DNA from: Guillardia theta CCMP2712
Taxonomy: Eukaryota > Cryptophyceae > Pyrenomonadales > Geminigeraceae
NCBI RefSeq assembly: GCF_000315625.1
Contig: NW_005434646.1
Span: forward strand, 115,472-179,471
Direction of reading: 5' to 3'
Length of the DNA: 64,000 nucleotides
The notes under the pieces are model-generated. The model ran no database searches. It was not told the DNA's origin and saw only the letters and a program-made list of their open reading frames with translations. Positions 50,635 through 64,000 of the stretch are shown one piece after another. The position numbers and the translations under genes are program-made. Position 1 is the first letter of the stretch. Each line of letters opens with the position of its first letter.

Positions 50635-52187
50635 ATGGAGGATGCGGAGGTGAAGGAGGGGGAGGAAGCGAACGACGTGGAAGAGGCAGAGACATGGGCG
50701 AGGTGGAGGAGGAGACGGGGGGTTGGGTGGAGGAGGAGAGGGATCCAGGCATCTAGAAGGGAAGAAGATGGTGAGACGGTCTTGCTGCAGGTTGTTGTGA
50801 TGAACGGCAAGGAGCGCCTGAACGTGCCATGCAAATTGAGCTCATCCTTCGGGGAGCTGAAGAGTAAGGTAGGGGACGACTCCTCTGAGCACCTGGGGGT
50901 GTTCCGCTGCCAGTGCTGAAAGGTTTCTAGATCTCGGATCTGACAGGCGTCCCAGCCTCCCATCAGAAGCTCATCCACAAGGGGAAGGTGCAGTATCACC
51001 ATGCACGACAGCGCGGCTGAGGTCCATGCAGCAACCAAGAGACGTCGACACCTTGCAGGCTGCCGGAGTGAAGAGCGGAGATAAGATGATGCTCATGAAG
51101 TCGCCTTCCGCCGCCAAGGATACTGCCATGGAGGAGTAATGCATGATCACTGTCCCCTCCTCCTCCTCCTGATGTTCCCTCCTCCTTTCCCCTCCTCCCC
51201 CTCCCAGCCAACCAACTCCTCCTCCTCACAATGATGTCCCTTCCCCTCTGACTTGGTTGACCCCCTTTCACAGGAAGAGGCTCTTGAGCGACAAGCGCAA
51301 GCAGGAAGCAGCTGAGTCCCAAAAGCTCCGGGACGAGCACCGAGCCGGAGCTCTCGATGCACCGATGCCGTTGGACCTGAGCTGTTCGCCTGCTGTTGCT
51401 AACCTTCCTCTCAGAACTCCTGCCAGCCAACAGCAGGCGACGACGGTGGTCGAGGACGAGAGGCTTCCTGGTGAGGCCGCGCTGCTCATCTCTCAAGGAA
51501 AGGTGAAGTACAAGGTGGCGATCGGGGAGGGGAGCCGGAGCGTGGAGGAGCTGAAGCAGAGGGTAGCGAAGCTGACGGGGGTAGACGCCAAATTCCATCG
51601 CCTCATCTACAAAGGAAAGGAGCTGAAGGATAAGGCTAGTGTGGAAGAGCTGGGGTTGAAGGACGGAGACAAGATGCTTCTGCTCTTTGCTGAAGGACAT
51701 CACAAGGCTGTTGACGAGACGGCGCTTGTTGAGGAGCTGAAGGAGGACGTGACGGTCCTTGAAGGGGACGTAGGCAAGCTCATGAAGAAGTGCGAGCACG
51801 GCTTGTTCGGCGACGATCAGAACGAAATATCCATCCGTCTCGGAGTCCTCTGCCAGGTTTCTATCAGCTTCGCTCTTGCCCGTCGTCTGCCGTGACCTGC
51901 CTCCTCTACCTCATACCGAACTTCTTGCTCCTCTCCTCTCCTCGTCCCCTTTCTCTCATTTCTCCGTGATCTGCCTTGCTCTTCCGTGTTCCTTCCTCGT
52001 GCCATGGACTCTGTGACAACTAACGCGGGAGCAGGAAGGAGAGAGGCTCCTGGACAACATCCGATACCTCGAGCGAACGCCAGAGGGCAGGGACCTCCGG
52101 TCGTCCGCAGAGGAGAAGTTAAAATCTCTCATGCAGACGCTCGAGAGTCTGAGGATGAAGCATGTGGTCGGAGCCCATAGGAAATGA
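50635..52187 (+). CDS. BAG-family co-chaperone with two ubiquitin-like domains
   Basis: Exons 50635-50868, 50931-50987, 51032-51135, 51274-51856 and 52035-52187 splice in phase to 376 residues. The first ubiquitin-like domain is split over exons 1-3: VLLQVVVMNGKERLNVPC, FGELKSKISDLTGVPASHQK then LIHKGK, and LQAAGVKSGDKMMLM. A charged linker follows (KRLLSDKRKQEAAESQKLRD). The second, in exon 4, is KVKYKVAIGEG, VEELKQRVAKLTGVDAKFHR then LIYKGKELKDKASVEELGLK, DGDKMLLLF. The C-terminus is a three-helix BAG-like domain (ETALVEELKEDVTVLEGDVG; EGERLLDNIRYLERTPEGRD; LKSLMQTLESLRMKHVVGA). BAG proteins bind the Hsp70 ATPase domain as nucleotide-exchange factors, and the ubiquitin-like part links them to the proteasome. 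Two such domains are more than the usual one. Confidence 0.8.
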
Positions 52188-52450
52188 GTTGCTGCTCCTC
52201 CTCGATAGCGTTCTCTCTCCCTACCCTTCTCCTTTCTCTCTCTCTCTCTCTCTCTCACCCTCTCCCTCTCTCCCTCAGCTCTTCCATTCGGGCGCATACA
52301 GAACATTCAATTTTACTGAGCTCTAGACAAGCAGACGCTTCTCAGCTGTGGGCGAGAAGCCACGGCGTCTCTAGAGCCTCAGCTCTAGTCACGTCACACC
52401 AATACGAGTAACTCACCCTCAGACAAGCAGACGGGGCATGCGACTTTACC
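52188..52450. repeat. CT dinucleotide-rich spacer
   Basis: ctctctctctctctc and ccctctccctctc (52225-52280) followed by unremarkable sequence up to the poly(A) polymerase stop. No gene seen. Confidence 0.6.
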
Positions 52451-52455
52451 TGCCC

Positions 52456-54792
<2,337 letters not shown>

Positions 54793-55564
54793 AACTGTCA
54801 AAATCCTTGGTTTGACCGCGGGTGACAAGATCGAACAAAGTTTCAAGATCAATCAAAGATACCCAAGTCTACTGCGAAGTCTTGATTCATATCAGAACTA
54901 GTAGAAACATCTTCGGCGGGTAAGCAAAGCTTTCGGCCCTCCACTCCAAAGCAGTGAAATTCTTCTTAAAACTGATTGGACCTTTAGAGATCACTTTTGC
55001 TCCCCGGAACAACAGGCTTGTTTCATGATATCCTCTGTGATAGACCACCAATCTTTCGCTCACACAATTCAATGATCAAAGTATTCGCTCTCTCAACAAG
55101 GTCCCCTTGGGCCATCTTTCATGGTTCTCCTGTCTCGCTCTATTTCTTCAACCTTCTTTCCTCTCGCTCTCTCTCTCTTCTTGCTCTTCTTCTCTCCTCC
55201 TCCTCCTCCCTCATCTCCCCCCTTCAGCGCTCCTGTTGTCCATTCCAACAGAGCCACTCAAATCCACCCACCCTCGTCCTCCGGCTCAAAACCTACTCTT
55301 GTGAGTACCCTACCCCACTTTTTGATGACCTCATGGCTTCAAACCGACCCCCTCGCTCTATTTTCAAGAATATACCACCCTACCCATGTACTATTCCACA
55401 CTTGCCCGGCGTTGCCCGGGATTTACTCACTTCAAAAACATCAACCGCTGCAAATTTCATACCTCTGAGCCTCGGAGCGCCTCTGCAACAAACTGGCAAG
55501 AAATTGTTAGGGAGTCTCCTTGAAAACAGCTTGACAAGCTCGAAACTTGTGTAGAGTGTGAAGC
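54793..55564. other. Spacer between the two poly(A) polymerase genes
   Basis: About 770 bp unrelated to the sequence upstream of copy 2. Includes a CT-rich tract (55145-55235) and taccctacccc/caccctaccc motifs (55305-55390). No gene supported. Confidence 0.5.
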
Positions 55565-57940
55565 TTAGACAAGCCCATTGCTGTCATGGAACGAAGAGCA
55601 CCCTTCAAACGACGAGTCTGTCTTTACCTTCTTCACTCTCCCGTTGCTCGTGGCATCCGCTGACTCCGAGGCCTCCCCCAAGGCCCTCTTCTTCGCAGAT
55701 TCCAGCTCTCCATGCTCGTCTTCCAGCCGCATCCCTTCGAACTTCGACTGGGAGTAATACTCCTTCTTCACCCATTCCGGCAAGGCCCTCCGCTTCACCA
55801 CCTGCACCCTGTCAAATCAGCCAGCCACGAGGGCAGTCGGTTAGGCCATACCTTGATCGAGATGCTGGTTTGAGTTGGATCTGTTATGTGTATCCCCAAT
55901 AGGAACTCCTTCACCTGACAAGAAATTGGCAGTTGATACACGAGCGCTTCACACGGAAAGAAGGAAAGGGAGTAGCAGGAGGAGGGAGGTAGAAGAGAGG
56001 GAGGAGAAGGTGAATCGCCCCGTGGGAACATCGCCGAGCGAAGAGAAATGGATGAACATACGGGCTGGGTAAAGTCGACGCTCTGTCCTGACGCTTTCAT
56101 GTGCCTGACGAGATTGTCGTCGAACTTCAGCCCTAGGTAGAAGAAAATGTTCTGCCAAGGGCCGTCCTCGGGGTCCCCTGACGACAACAAGGTTCACTGG
56201 CTTCACCGGGCCCGTTCCTTGAGGCATCACCTCCTCCCAGATGCTCCGCTGGTATGGGCCCGAAGTGCCGCGTGCAAGGATGAACGATATACAGCCCTAA
56301 TTGACTAGTCTTCGCACCCAAAACCACCCAGACATCCAAACATCACAAACGCAGCTGAAAAAGACAATCGCAGCACCGTCAGTTTCTCTACTAGCTTCCG
56401 TATCTGAGACTCGACATATCCAGAGAAAGCTTCAATATGCTTCTCTGAGCCAAGTACTTCGATCTTTACAACCACAGATGAGTTTGAATTCGACCCTTCA
56501 CATGCAAATCCATCACCTGCACAAAGGTCCCATACTGTTTGAAGAACATCGCAGGTTCAAACAGATCATTGTACGAGGACTAAGGCACAAGGTAAGTATG
56601 CAATCAAGACAGCAGATGCAGGCTTGCACTACTTCGCCTTGAGCCAGCCCTTGTGTCAAGCTGTTTGCTCTGGAGATTTCATTCCTAATCACGTTGAGCG
56701 CTGAATCTGTGACGTTGAACGTTGAGTTGTCCATGGGGTACGTCGGGGTGATGACGGTGAGAGGACGTCTGCGAGCAGGTCAGTGATGGCAGCTGGAGCA
56801 CGGGAGCAATCTTCATGCCTTGAAAAATGACGTCTGGTAGGATCCCACGCATGCAGGTTATACCGTTCTTGGCCGTCCGGAGCCTGACACTCCTCCGGAG
56901 GGGCGACGATGATGGCGTCTTCGAACTTCCAGTGCTGTCAAGCGAAGAAGCAATCTTCAGCTCGCCTGCAAAAAAACCGCGATAGATACCTTGTACAAGT
57001 GGAAGAACTTCTCCAGCAGAAGCGAAGGACACATCTTGGGGTAGAGCTGCGCCACCTGTGCTGCCATTATCCCCCATGCTACCCCACCTGGAAACCCAAT
57101 CTTGTCGAGATGAGGGTCAAAGGCTGTCGAGCTGGAGTATTGCGACTTTCACTCACAATTTTCGAGTAGATCTCCCTGCGACGAGCCCAGAGCTTGATCG
57201 CTCGCAGCAGGACTTTGAAGTTCTCGATGTTGGGAACTCGTTGCAACAACTCGTACGTCACTCGCGGCCCGTTCAGGCAAGTGATCTGGACAACGTCAGC
57301 CTCGACAGACTCACATTGATTGCCAGCTCACATCCTTCGTGTCCTCAATCCTCAAAAGATGACGGTCCAGAGCAATGTTCAAATCGGGAGGAATCGACCC
57401 GCAAGGCATGCGGACCATGCCCAAGTCGATGTCGAAGCCGCAATACTGAAACTTGATCACAGGAGCAAAGGCATCTGCCAATGACTTGATGCATGTGATG
57501 CCTTCAACCTCTGCTAGCTTTGCAGGTACTCGAGAGAAGAACTCCGATCGGTTGACGACCTCTGGTATGATACACAGCAGGTCGATGTCGGAGTCGTGAG
57601 AATGTACCCCCAGGCAATAAGAGCCGAATGGTGCAACCCTGCATGAGCAATCGAAATCCAGCGAGATGTTCTTCGTCTTGCAGATCTCGCAAGTCCAGGT
57701 CTTCATAATCTTCTCGATGTTTTCCAGAGCCTGCTCTCTTCTCTTGTTGCATTCCTTGTCTTCATACGCCCCAAGTTGTTTCAAAGTCTCCATCAGCTTA
57801 TCATTCAGCTGCATGTCGGCTACAGAGGGACCATCGAACGAGAGTGGCTGTGCTTTCTTGTTTACTTTGTACTCGATCTTCTTCTCCTCCCCCAGGCCTT
57901 TATAGATCCATCTCATCGCGTCGGCCTCGTCCTCGGACAT
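55565..57940 (-). CDS. Nuclear poly(A) polymerase, copy 2
   Basis: The exon structure, introns and motifs are the same as copy 1, offset by 3148 bp at the 5' end. Catalytic motifs are intact (FGSYCLGVHSHDSDIDLLCI; FDIDLGMVRM). I count roughly 20 substitutions and two small indels against copy 1 over about 2.3 kb, including introns. The five differences I see in the N-terminal exon all change the amino acid (Gly/Glu, Lys/Gln, Gln/Lys, Val/Ala twice). The C-terminus differs: copy 2 reads through to KTDSSFEGCSSFHDSNGLV, 13 residues longer. A different in-frame extension lies upstream (Met at 58069, SKEFVSFGGRIPANAPEEVG). No disabling mutation seen, so both copies may be active. Confidence 0.85.
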
Positions 57941-58370
57941 GATCGGTCGTTTCCTACCTCCGGAGTCCCTTGTCCACCGCACCACCCTACCAGTGTGCTG
58001 GGCACCACCCACCTCCTCTGGTGCGTTTGCTGGGATACGGCCCCCGAATGATACAAATTCTTTACTCACTAAATTTAACTAAAGTTATCCCCCTTCTGTC
58101 GAAACCGCTGTAACGTCTGTGTTTGAAAGTATGCAAACAGACTTTCAAACTTCAAAGTTTAGGCACCGCAACTTGATCCCACCCCCCCCATTCCCCCATT
58201 TGATCTCTCATTCGCACCCCTTCTGCACCACCCCTCTCCTCTCACTCCCTTTGGCCTCGCGGACCCCCTATGGTCCTGCGTAGACCACCCCTTCAATGCC
58301 CAAGCTCGTGTTTAGGGAAGAAAAAGGTCAACTTAAAAAAAAGTTGCTCCTGCTCGTGCAGTCGGTCGCC
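57941..58370. promoter_or_regulatory. Divergent promoter region, C-rich
   Basis: Lies between poly(A) polymerase copy 2 (minus) and RPL13A (plus), so it should hold both promoters. It contains atcccaccccccccattccccc and other C-rich stretches (58170-58270). The upstream extension of copy 2 is open until 58069. No defined promoter element could be named. Confidence 0.4.
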
Positions 58371-59524
58371 ATGTTCGAGCCTACCGTCGTCGTTGACTGC
58401 CGCGGTCACCTGCTGGGAAGGCTTGCGAGCATCATCGCTAAGGAGGTACCTCCAGCCAGCCTCCGAGAGACGATCAGAGCTTGATAAGTTCGTTGGGGAG
58501 GGGGGAAAGCGACGGGTCGAGGGAGGTCGAGGGAGGTCGAGGGGGTGCCATGTCTTGTTTCACTTGTCTTGCTCCTTCCGTCCTCTCAGTGCGAGTTCGA
58601 TCCCGAGGAGCTGTGTTGATGAACGAGCACGTGAGGAGTTCATATCTGTGATGTGTGTGAAGAGACGCAGGATACGGTGGAACAGAGATTTGTTCTGAAA
58701 GGGCAGGAGGTGCTGAAAGGCAGGCAGAAGATGTGTATGCGTGCAACGCTCGTTGTGTGTTCATGGCTTCCTGTCATGAGATCCTCTCACAAATATGTTT
58801 TCCATGCGTTTCAAAACTTTTTCCTAGAGTGCTAACTCTTTCTCAACAGCTTCTCAATGGCCAGAGGGTTGTGCTTGTCCGCTGCGAGGAGGTCAACATC
58901 AGCGGGGCCTTCATTCGCAACAAGCTTCTCTTCATGTCCTACCTGAGGAAGAGGAAGAACTCCAACCCTTCGTCCGGCCCCTACCACTTCCGTGCCCCGT
59001 ACGTACTCGCCTTCCCCTTCCTCCCTCCTGACTAGTTTCCGACCAGCTCGCGCATGGTGTGGAGAACTATCCGTGCTATGATGAAGCACAAGACTCCCCG
59101 CTGCCAGGCTGCCCTCGACCGCCTCAAGGTGAAGGAGCAGGAGGGAGAGAGTCAGAGGCTCACGAGTTCCCGCAGGTGTTCGACGGAGTCCCCCCCCCAT
59201 ACGACAAGGTTAAGAGGATGGTGATGCCGGACGCCCTCCGCGTCCTCAGGCTCCGGCCCGGACGCAAGTACACCAACCTCGGGAGAATGTGCAGCGAAGT
59301 TGGATGGAAGCACAGGGACACCGTGCTTGAGTTGGAGGAGAAGCGCAAAGTCAAGGGAGCGGCTTACTGGGCTAAGAAGAAGGAGGCCATCAAGGTCTGT
59401 TAGCTCGCTCGCTCCTCGCTCAGCTGACCTTGTTTTCTCCGTCCTCGCTTCTCCGCGTTTTCAGATCCGCAGAAAAGCCCTCCAGACTGCGGTACTTGCT
59501 GACCGTTGCCTGCCGGCTCCGTGA
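58371..59524 (+). CDS. RPL13A: Ribosomal protein L13a (uL13)
   Basis: Exons 58371-58445, 58850-58998, 59047-59128, 59176-59394 and 59465-59524 splice in phase to about 194 residues, close to the usual 200. Signatures in order: [120 protein letters not shown] and [12 protein letters not shown]. It is a structural protein of the 60S subunit. I started at 58371 because the family begins just before V-x-D-G/C-R-G-H; the frame is open up to 58296. The last exon ([14 protein letters not shown]) is less certain, because another frame downstream, to about 59606, looks coding. Intron 1 is 404 nt, much longer than the others (47-70 nt). Confidence 0.92.
58615..58698 (+). ncRNA. Possible box C/D snoRNA in RPL13A intron 1
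   Basis: A gttgatga (box C-like, 58615-58622), an internal tgatg (58649-58653, C'-like) and a ctga (58695-58698, box D) lie within 84 nt of the long first intron. RPL13A introns host C/D snoRNAs in vertebrates. The terminal stem is weak and no D' box is clear, so this is a low-confidence candidate. Confidence 0.2.
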
Positions 59525-59734
59525 AGTTGACGATGAGTTGCAGGCTAAGGATCCCAAGGTGCAGAAGATGCAGAAGATTCTTGATATTGTTGAGAACCCT
59601 AGGTAAGACTGTCAGTCTGTACTGCCCGGCTCTGACTCTCAGCCCTTTCAGCATTTAATGTTAAGATTTGTTGATGTGTTGATATGCTTCTAGCGATCGA
59701 ATGAAGTTTGGGGGGTCTTTATGAAATTTCGTCT

Positions 59735-62700
59735 CTATTGTTCACCACAACATCTGAAACCTTCACAATACAACCTATCACGTAGATGCGCGATGTTACC
59801 ATCCTTGTCATGCCGGATCATGGGAGGAGATCCTGCTCTGTGACAAGCCAGACTCGAAAGGATCGTACGAAGGGCTCCATGCTTCGTCATCCTCAACAGG
59901 TTGCTTGCTCCTCTTCGTCTTCTTCCGCGGCTTCCTATCTCCTGCTCCAACTGGGTCATTCCCTGACGCACAACAACAAGAAATCCTCTACCTGCATCCT
60001 CGATGGAGTAGTCCAACGAGAGCTCATACATCCCACCTTGCTCGTCTTCTACTTCCTCCCGCTGTTCAGCAACCTTGCTCAGCGCTCTCTCCCTCCTGTG
60101 GTAGGTCTTCGACCCACAGTCTACGGCCTTGCGGCGGCTCTTGTTGTGCAGCAGCGCAGCCTCGAACTCCTCCCTTGCCTTGAGGTGCATCGCCACCTTG
60201 CCGCTGAGTTCGTCTGAGGAGCTGCTGAGGTTGCGAAGGATCTGGCGGAGGTATGCTAACTTCTCCTCAGACGGGCCGACCTTGGGCCACTCCCAGAAGG
60301 GGATGGCATGGAACTTGTAGCCGATCTGCTCCAGGTGCCGGTGCTTCATCTTGGTGCTGCCAGACCGCTCGTAGGAGTTGAGGAGGAAGTGGAAGGGCCC
60401 GTCGACCTCCAGCGCGCAGCCGAGGGAGGGCATGAGGATGTCGAGGGAGTACCCGACGGAGAGGTCGATGAACTCCTCTGTGCAAGTCACTCCGAGCTGC
60501 TCCATGTGGTCCACCACGTCCGTCTGCAGGCGGGAGGAGGTGACCTCGGAGAGGAAGCGGCTGTAGAGCGCCTGCCGAGCGGTGGACGGGGAGATGCTCA
60601 CCAGCGGCTGGTTGGAGGTCAGGGTTACGCCGGTCTCGTTGAGCGCACAGAGCACAAGGTTGGTAGCTGCTGCACGCACGAGCTGCTCCCAGCTCATGGT
60701 CTCCGACGCTGCTCTCCCCCTCCCTCCTCCCTTGCTGGGGGCCGGGAGCGAGATTTTCTCCTCGCCAGCCGCGTCAGCGTACAGCAGGTCGTGGAGACTC
60801 TGAGTGACGGAGACGCCTGGGGGGAGCAGGCGGTCGAGCTCGAGGGTGAGGAGGAGCTGGTGGACCTGGCGGAGGCAAGTCCAGCTCATCTCGTGGATGC
60901 GAGAGGAGGCGGTTCGACGGCACCACTCGAGCAGGTGCTGGTCGTCGATCTGGAGCACAGCTGAGCTCCAGCAGATGTTGGCGATGCCCTGGTCCTCGTC
61001 CCCGAGGAATCTGATGCGCGAGACCATCTGGCAGGCTTGACGCACGAGCGCATCGTCCCGGATGTCCAGCACAGCCAACGCGTGCATCACGTTGGAAGCC
61101 GCCTGAGCCTCCATGGGCTCCTCCTCCTCCAGCGCGATCGCGACCCGCTTGAAAAGATGGCGCACAAGGTCCACGTCCCTCAGCGTCGCGCGTGCCAGCG
61201 CGTTCATGACGTTGGCGACGTTCTGGATGTCGAGCAGCAGGGGGTCGATGCGCTTGGCTGCGGAGGCGAGGTGAAGGAAGAGGGCGTCGATGTCGACGTG
61301 GCAGTCCTGGTCAGAGAGGTCTTTCTGCACCCTCGAGTAAGCGTTGAGGATGTTGGCGACCGCCTGCGCGTTGAAGTCCTCGAGGGGGATGAGCTGGGCG
61401 GCGAAGGCGAGGTGCTCGAAGACCTTGACGTCCACCTGGTCGAGCTTGGCGAAGGCGTTGACGATGTTGCTGATCGCCTGAGCGTTAAAGTCGCTCTGGG
61501 CGTCGAGGAAGAGGATGACAACAGCCATGAAGTCCATGAGGTACTTGCGCGTCTCCTCCTCCACGTCCAGCCTCATGTACGCGTGCACGATGTTGCTCGT
61601 GGCTTGCGCGTCGAAGAGGTCAGGGTGCATCTGCTGGACAATGAGAGAGAGGTGCTCGAGGAGACGGCGATCGTTGATGTCCATCCTTGCAAAGGCGTTG
61701 GTGATGATGGCGATGTTCTGAGCATCGAAGACTCCCTCGTACAAGTGGACGGGGGTAGAGCAGATAATGGAGGACAGGTGCCGGAATGCCTGCTCCATCC
61801 GGCTCCTCTCCAGCAGCTCGAGCTCGTTCAGCCTTGCAAGCGCGTTGAGGTAGTTGGAGCAGCTCTGCCCGTTCCACTCGCTGCTGGGCAGTTCGCATCC
61901 CACCTGCACCAGGTGCTCGTACAGAAGCTCGTCCTTCCAGTCGCTCTTGGCGTACGCGGCGGTGATGAGGACGAGGTTCTGACCGTTGAACGCCAGCGCG
62001 CTCGTCTCCTTGATGCGGCTAGAGAAGTAGGAGGGTATCTTGCTTGTTGGGAAGAAGGAGGAGCGAGAGATGGTGTGTAGGATGCTGGCCATGATCGTCA
62101 GGTCGAACTGGTCGAGAGGAAGGAGGACGCCGACTGACTCGAAGAACACAGCGAGCTCCTCGTCGAAGTAGTTGGCCCGCGTGAAGGCGCTGAGGAGGAG
62201 GGTGAAGGAGCTGGGGTCGAGCTCGGAGGGTGTCAGGTGGCAGGTGAGGAAGGCAAGGTGAGAAAAGATGGAAGAGGGATCGTCCTCCTTCTCGAGCTCC
62301 TCCTCCTCTCCGTCTCGATCGACGAGCTGCAGGAACTTGGAGTAGGCGAAGATAACGTTGCCGAGCGCATGAGGGTTGGAGGTTTCTGGGGTGATGCGGC
62401 GGAGCATGCGAGCGAGGTAGCGCATGGCATCGACGGCGAGAGGATCGTCGTCGAACATCTCGACCTGAATGCACGTGAGCAGGAAAAGAGGGGAGAGAAA
62501 GAGAAGGAGGGAGGGAGGGAGGGAGGGAGAGAGGGAGAGGGAGAGGGAGAGGGAGGGGGAGAGAGAGGGGGAGGGGGAGGGGGAGAGAGAGGGAGAGGGA
62601 GCGAGAAAGGGGGAGAGAAAGGGGGAGAGGGGAGAAAGGAGGAGCAGGAACACAGACCTTGACTATGGCAGTCATGAGGACGGCAATGTTCTGGAAGTCA

Positions 62701-63956
62701 GAGGCCGAGAAGCTCGTGCAGAGGATCATCTCAAAGATGAAGTGGAAGAGATGCTCGCTGAAGATCTCGAAGCGCGAGTAGGCGTTGGCGATGAGAGCGA
62801 GGTTCTGGGGCTCGAAGGAGGAGGGAGAGAGGGTTGTTGCGACTGAGTTGAGGAAGGAGAAGAGGGGCCGGTCGATCTCTGCCTTGCGGATGTATGCGTT
62901 TGCGATGACGCCGATCGCCTGCAAGAATGTTGGATGAGAATGAGAGAGGGGAGGAGGACAGGAGGGGGAGTAGCAGACACAGGGGGGGAAGAAGAGGAGG
63001 AGGAAGAGGAGGAGTAAGAGGCAGGAACACGAAAAGTGGAGGGGACCGTTGGGAAAGAAGGAGAAGGAGGAACAGAAGACGAGGAGGAGAGGAGGAGAGG
63101 AGGAGAGGAGGAGGAGCGAATGAGGAGCAGCAGGAGGAGCAGGAGGAGGAGGACCTGGCCGTTGTAAGCAGAGGGATCGATGGTCAAAGCGAGGGAGGAG
63201 AGGAAGGAGAACAGCTTCTCGTCCTCTATCTCTGCTTTGATGAAGGAGTTGACGATGTTGGCGATGGCCTGTGGCTGAAACATGTGCGCAGGAAGCGACT
63301 GAGTGATGCGAGAGAGAAAGCAGAAGAGCTCCTCGTCCACTGCATGCTCAGTCAGCGACCAAGAAGATGGAGGAGTGATGGAGGAGGGGAAAGGAGAGAA
63401 AGGAGGAGGAGATGGAGATGGAGGAAATGGAGGAGGAGGAGGAGGATTAGAGCATGGACAAGGAATCAGGGAGGAAGGAGGTAGAAGAGGAGCAGTCAGT
63501 CCTACTTTCTTCCAACTTGGCGTAGGCATTGAGGATGCTGCTGATGGACTGACAGATGAAATCGTCAAGCGAGCAACGAGACAGGCATGAGATTTGGAGG
63601 AGGCGAAAGACGAGAAGACGAGAAGAAGGATAAGACGGAGGATGAGACGGTGGATGAGGAACACGAGGAGAAAGGCCAGAAGGAGAAGGATGAAGGGGAA
63701 GAGGAGGACATGGTGGTGGTGGAAGAGGAGGAGAAGGGGGAGGAAGACGAAAGGTTTCAAACGCGCCTGTGCGCTGAAGTCGGAAGGGTCTCTATCAAGT
63801 ATTCTTTCCTTGAGCATGTCGAGCAGCTAGCAGGAACAAGATTCCAGTCAGGGGGTGAAGTTGGAAGGGGGAGGTTGACAGTACCTCCTTGTCTTTCAGT
63901 TCTGTCTTCGCCATCGCATTGACGATGTTGGAAATGGCCTTGAAGAGATGTCATAT

Positions 63957-63960
<4 letters not shown>
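59735..63960 (-). CDS. RAP-domain helical-repeat (OPR-like) protein, 5' end outside window
   Basis: The main exon (62465-59735) and several upstream exons encode at least ten helical repeats of about 38 residues with the motif AQAxSNIVNAFAKLD: e.g. FNAQAISNIVNAFAKLDQVD, FNAQAVANILNAYSRVQ, IQNVANVMNALARATLRDVD, EAQAASNVMHALAVLDIRDD. Upstream exons repeat it (QPQAIANIVNSFIKAEIEDE near 63240, QAIGVIANAYIRKAEIDRPL near 62900, ISNIVNAMAKTELKDKE near 63920). The C-terminus is a RAP domain: DILMPSLGCALEVDGPFHFL, KMKHRHLEQIGYKFHAIPFW then EWPKVG, a restriction-endonuclease-like fold. RAP proteins of algae act mostly on chloroplast or mitochondrial RNA. Introns (62466-62656, 62922-63150 and others) are GA-rich. 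The last 110 codons may contain an intron. Confidence 0.8.

Positions 63961-63996
<36 letters not shown>
63958..63996. repeat. (GT)n dinucleotide microsatellite
   Basis: About 19 gt units at the right edge of the window, in an intron of the RAP gene. Confidence 0.95.
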
Positions 63997-63999
<3 letters not shown>

Positions 64000-64000
64000 G

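Noticed and set aside
58296-58370. N-terminal extension of RPL13A from the ATG at 58296
   Set aside because: Family members begin close to the V-x-D-x-R-G-H motif, so the Met at 58371 fits; the extension is probably 5' UTR.

Overview
Nuclear DNA of a single-celled eukaryote. Genes are split by many short introns (about 40-130 nt, mostly GT..AG; donors look like gtgag/gtaag, acceptors like ttgcag/ttccag). Coding density is high, both strands are used, and spliced products match eukaryotic families: poly(A) polymerase, ribosomal protein L13a, TSR2, BAG, MYND, RAP. No bacterial operons, tRNA, rRNA or CRISPR were seen. The gene style, the RAP-domain protein and a beta-propeller protein of the photosystem-assembly type fit an alga. 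A cryptophyte such as Guillardia theta is my best guess. It is an inference from style, not a proven assignment.

Layout. 0-10 kb: an 11-exon BAR-domain gene (+), a secreted NHL-repeat protein (-), a basic Ser-rich protein (+), a BNR/Asp-box propeller gene (-), and a signal-peptide + ankyrin + TM protein (+). 10-22 kb: a SAM-domain protein (-), a secreted beta-trefoil lectin-like protein (-), a 100-residue membrane protein (+), a small coiled-coil/TM gene (+), an RS-type repeat protein (-), and a second signal-peptide ankyrin protein (-). 22-29 kb: a MYND-finger/ankyrin protein (+) convergent with TSR2 (-), a membrane protein with an acidic stretch (+), and an LRR protein (-). 29.8-34 kb is gene-poor apart from a glycosyltransferase-like gene. 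34-44 kb: a PH/poly-proline protein, a Glu-Gln-repeat ankyrin protein, a PDZ protein (-), and a methyltransferase fused to an FAD oxidoreductase (+). 44-50 kb: a multi-pass membrane protein with a Gly-Ala repeat (-), a 100-N assembly gap, an orphan coiled-coil gene and a small multi-pass protein (+). 50.6-52.2 kb: a BAG co-chaperone with two ubiquitin-like domains. 52.4-58 kb: two nearly identical tandem poly(A) polymerase genes (-). 58.4-59.5 kb: RPL13A (+). 59.7-64 kb: a RAP-domain helical-repeat protein (-) that runs off the window.

Several genes belong to RNA and ribosome biology (both poly(A) polymerases, RPL13A, TSR2, the RAP protein and possibly the RS protein). They lie on both strands with their own flanks and show no sign of co-transcription. 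The rest are unrelated housekeeping, membrane and scaffold genes. Low-complexity DNA is abundant: GA/CT tracts, the hexamer AGGAGC at three loci, and CAA/CAT runs in an intron. It sits in introns, in spacers and in at least two coding exons.

The most notable observations are: (1) the poly(A) polymerase duplication, whose homology includes the introns yet stops at the start and stop codons; (2) the methyltransferase-FAD oxidoreductase fusion, in the opposite order to plant cyclopropane-fatty-acid synthases; (3) two ankyrin proteins carrying signal peptides; (4) an unusually long RPL13A intron with a box C/D-like element.
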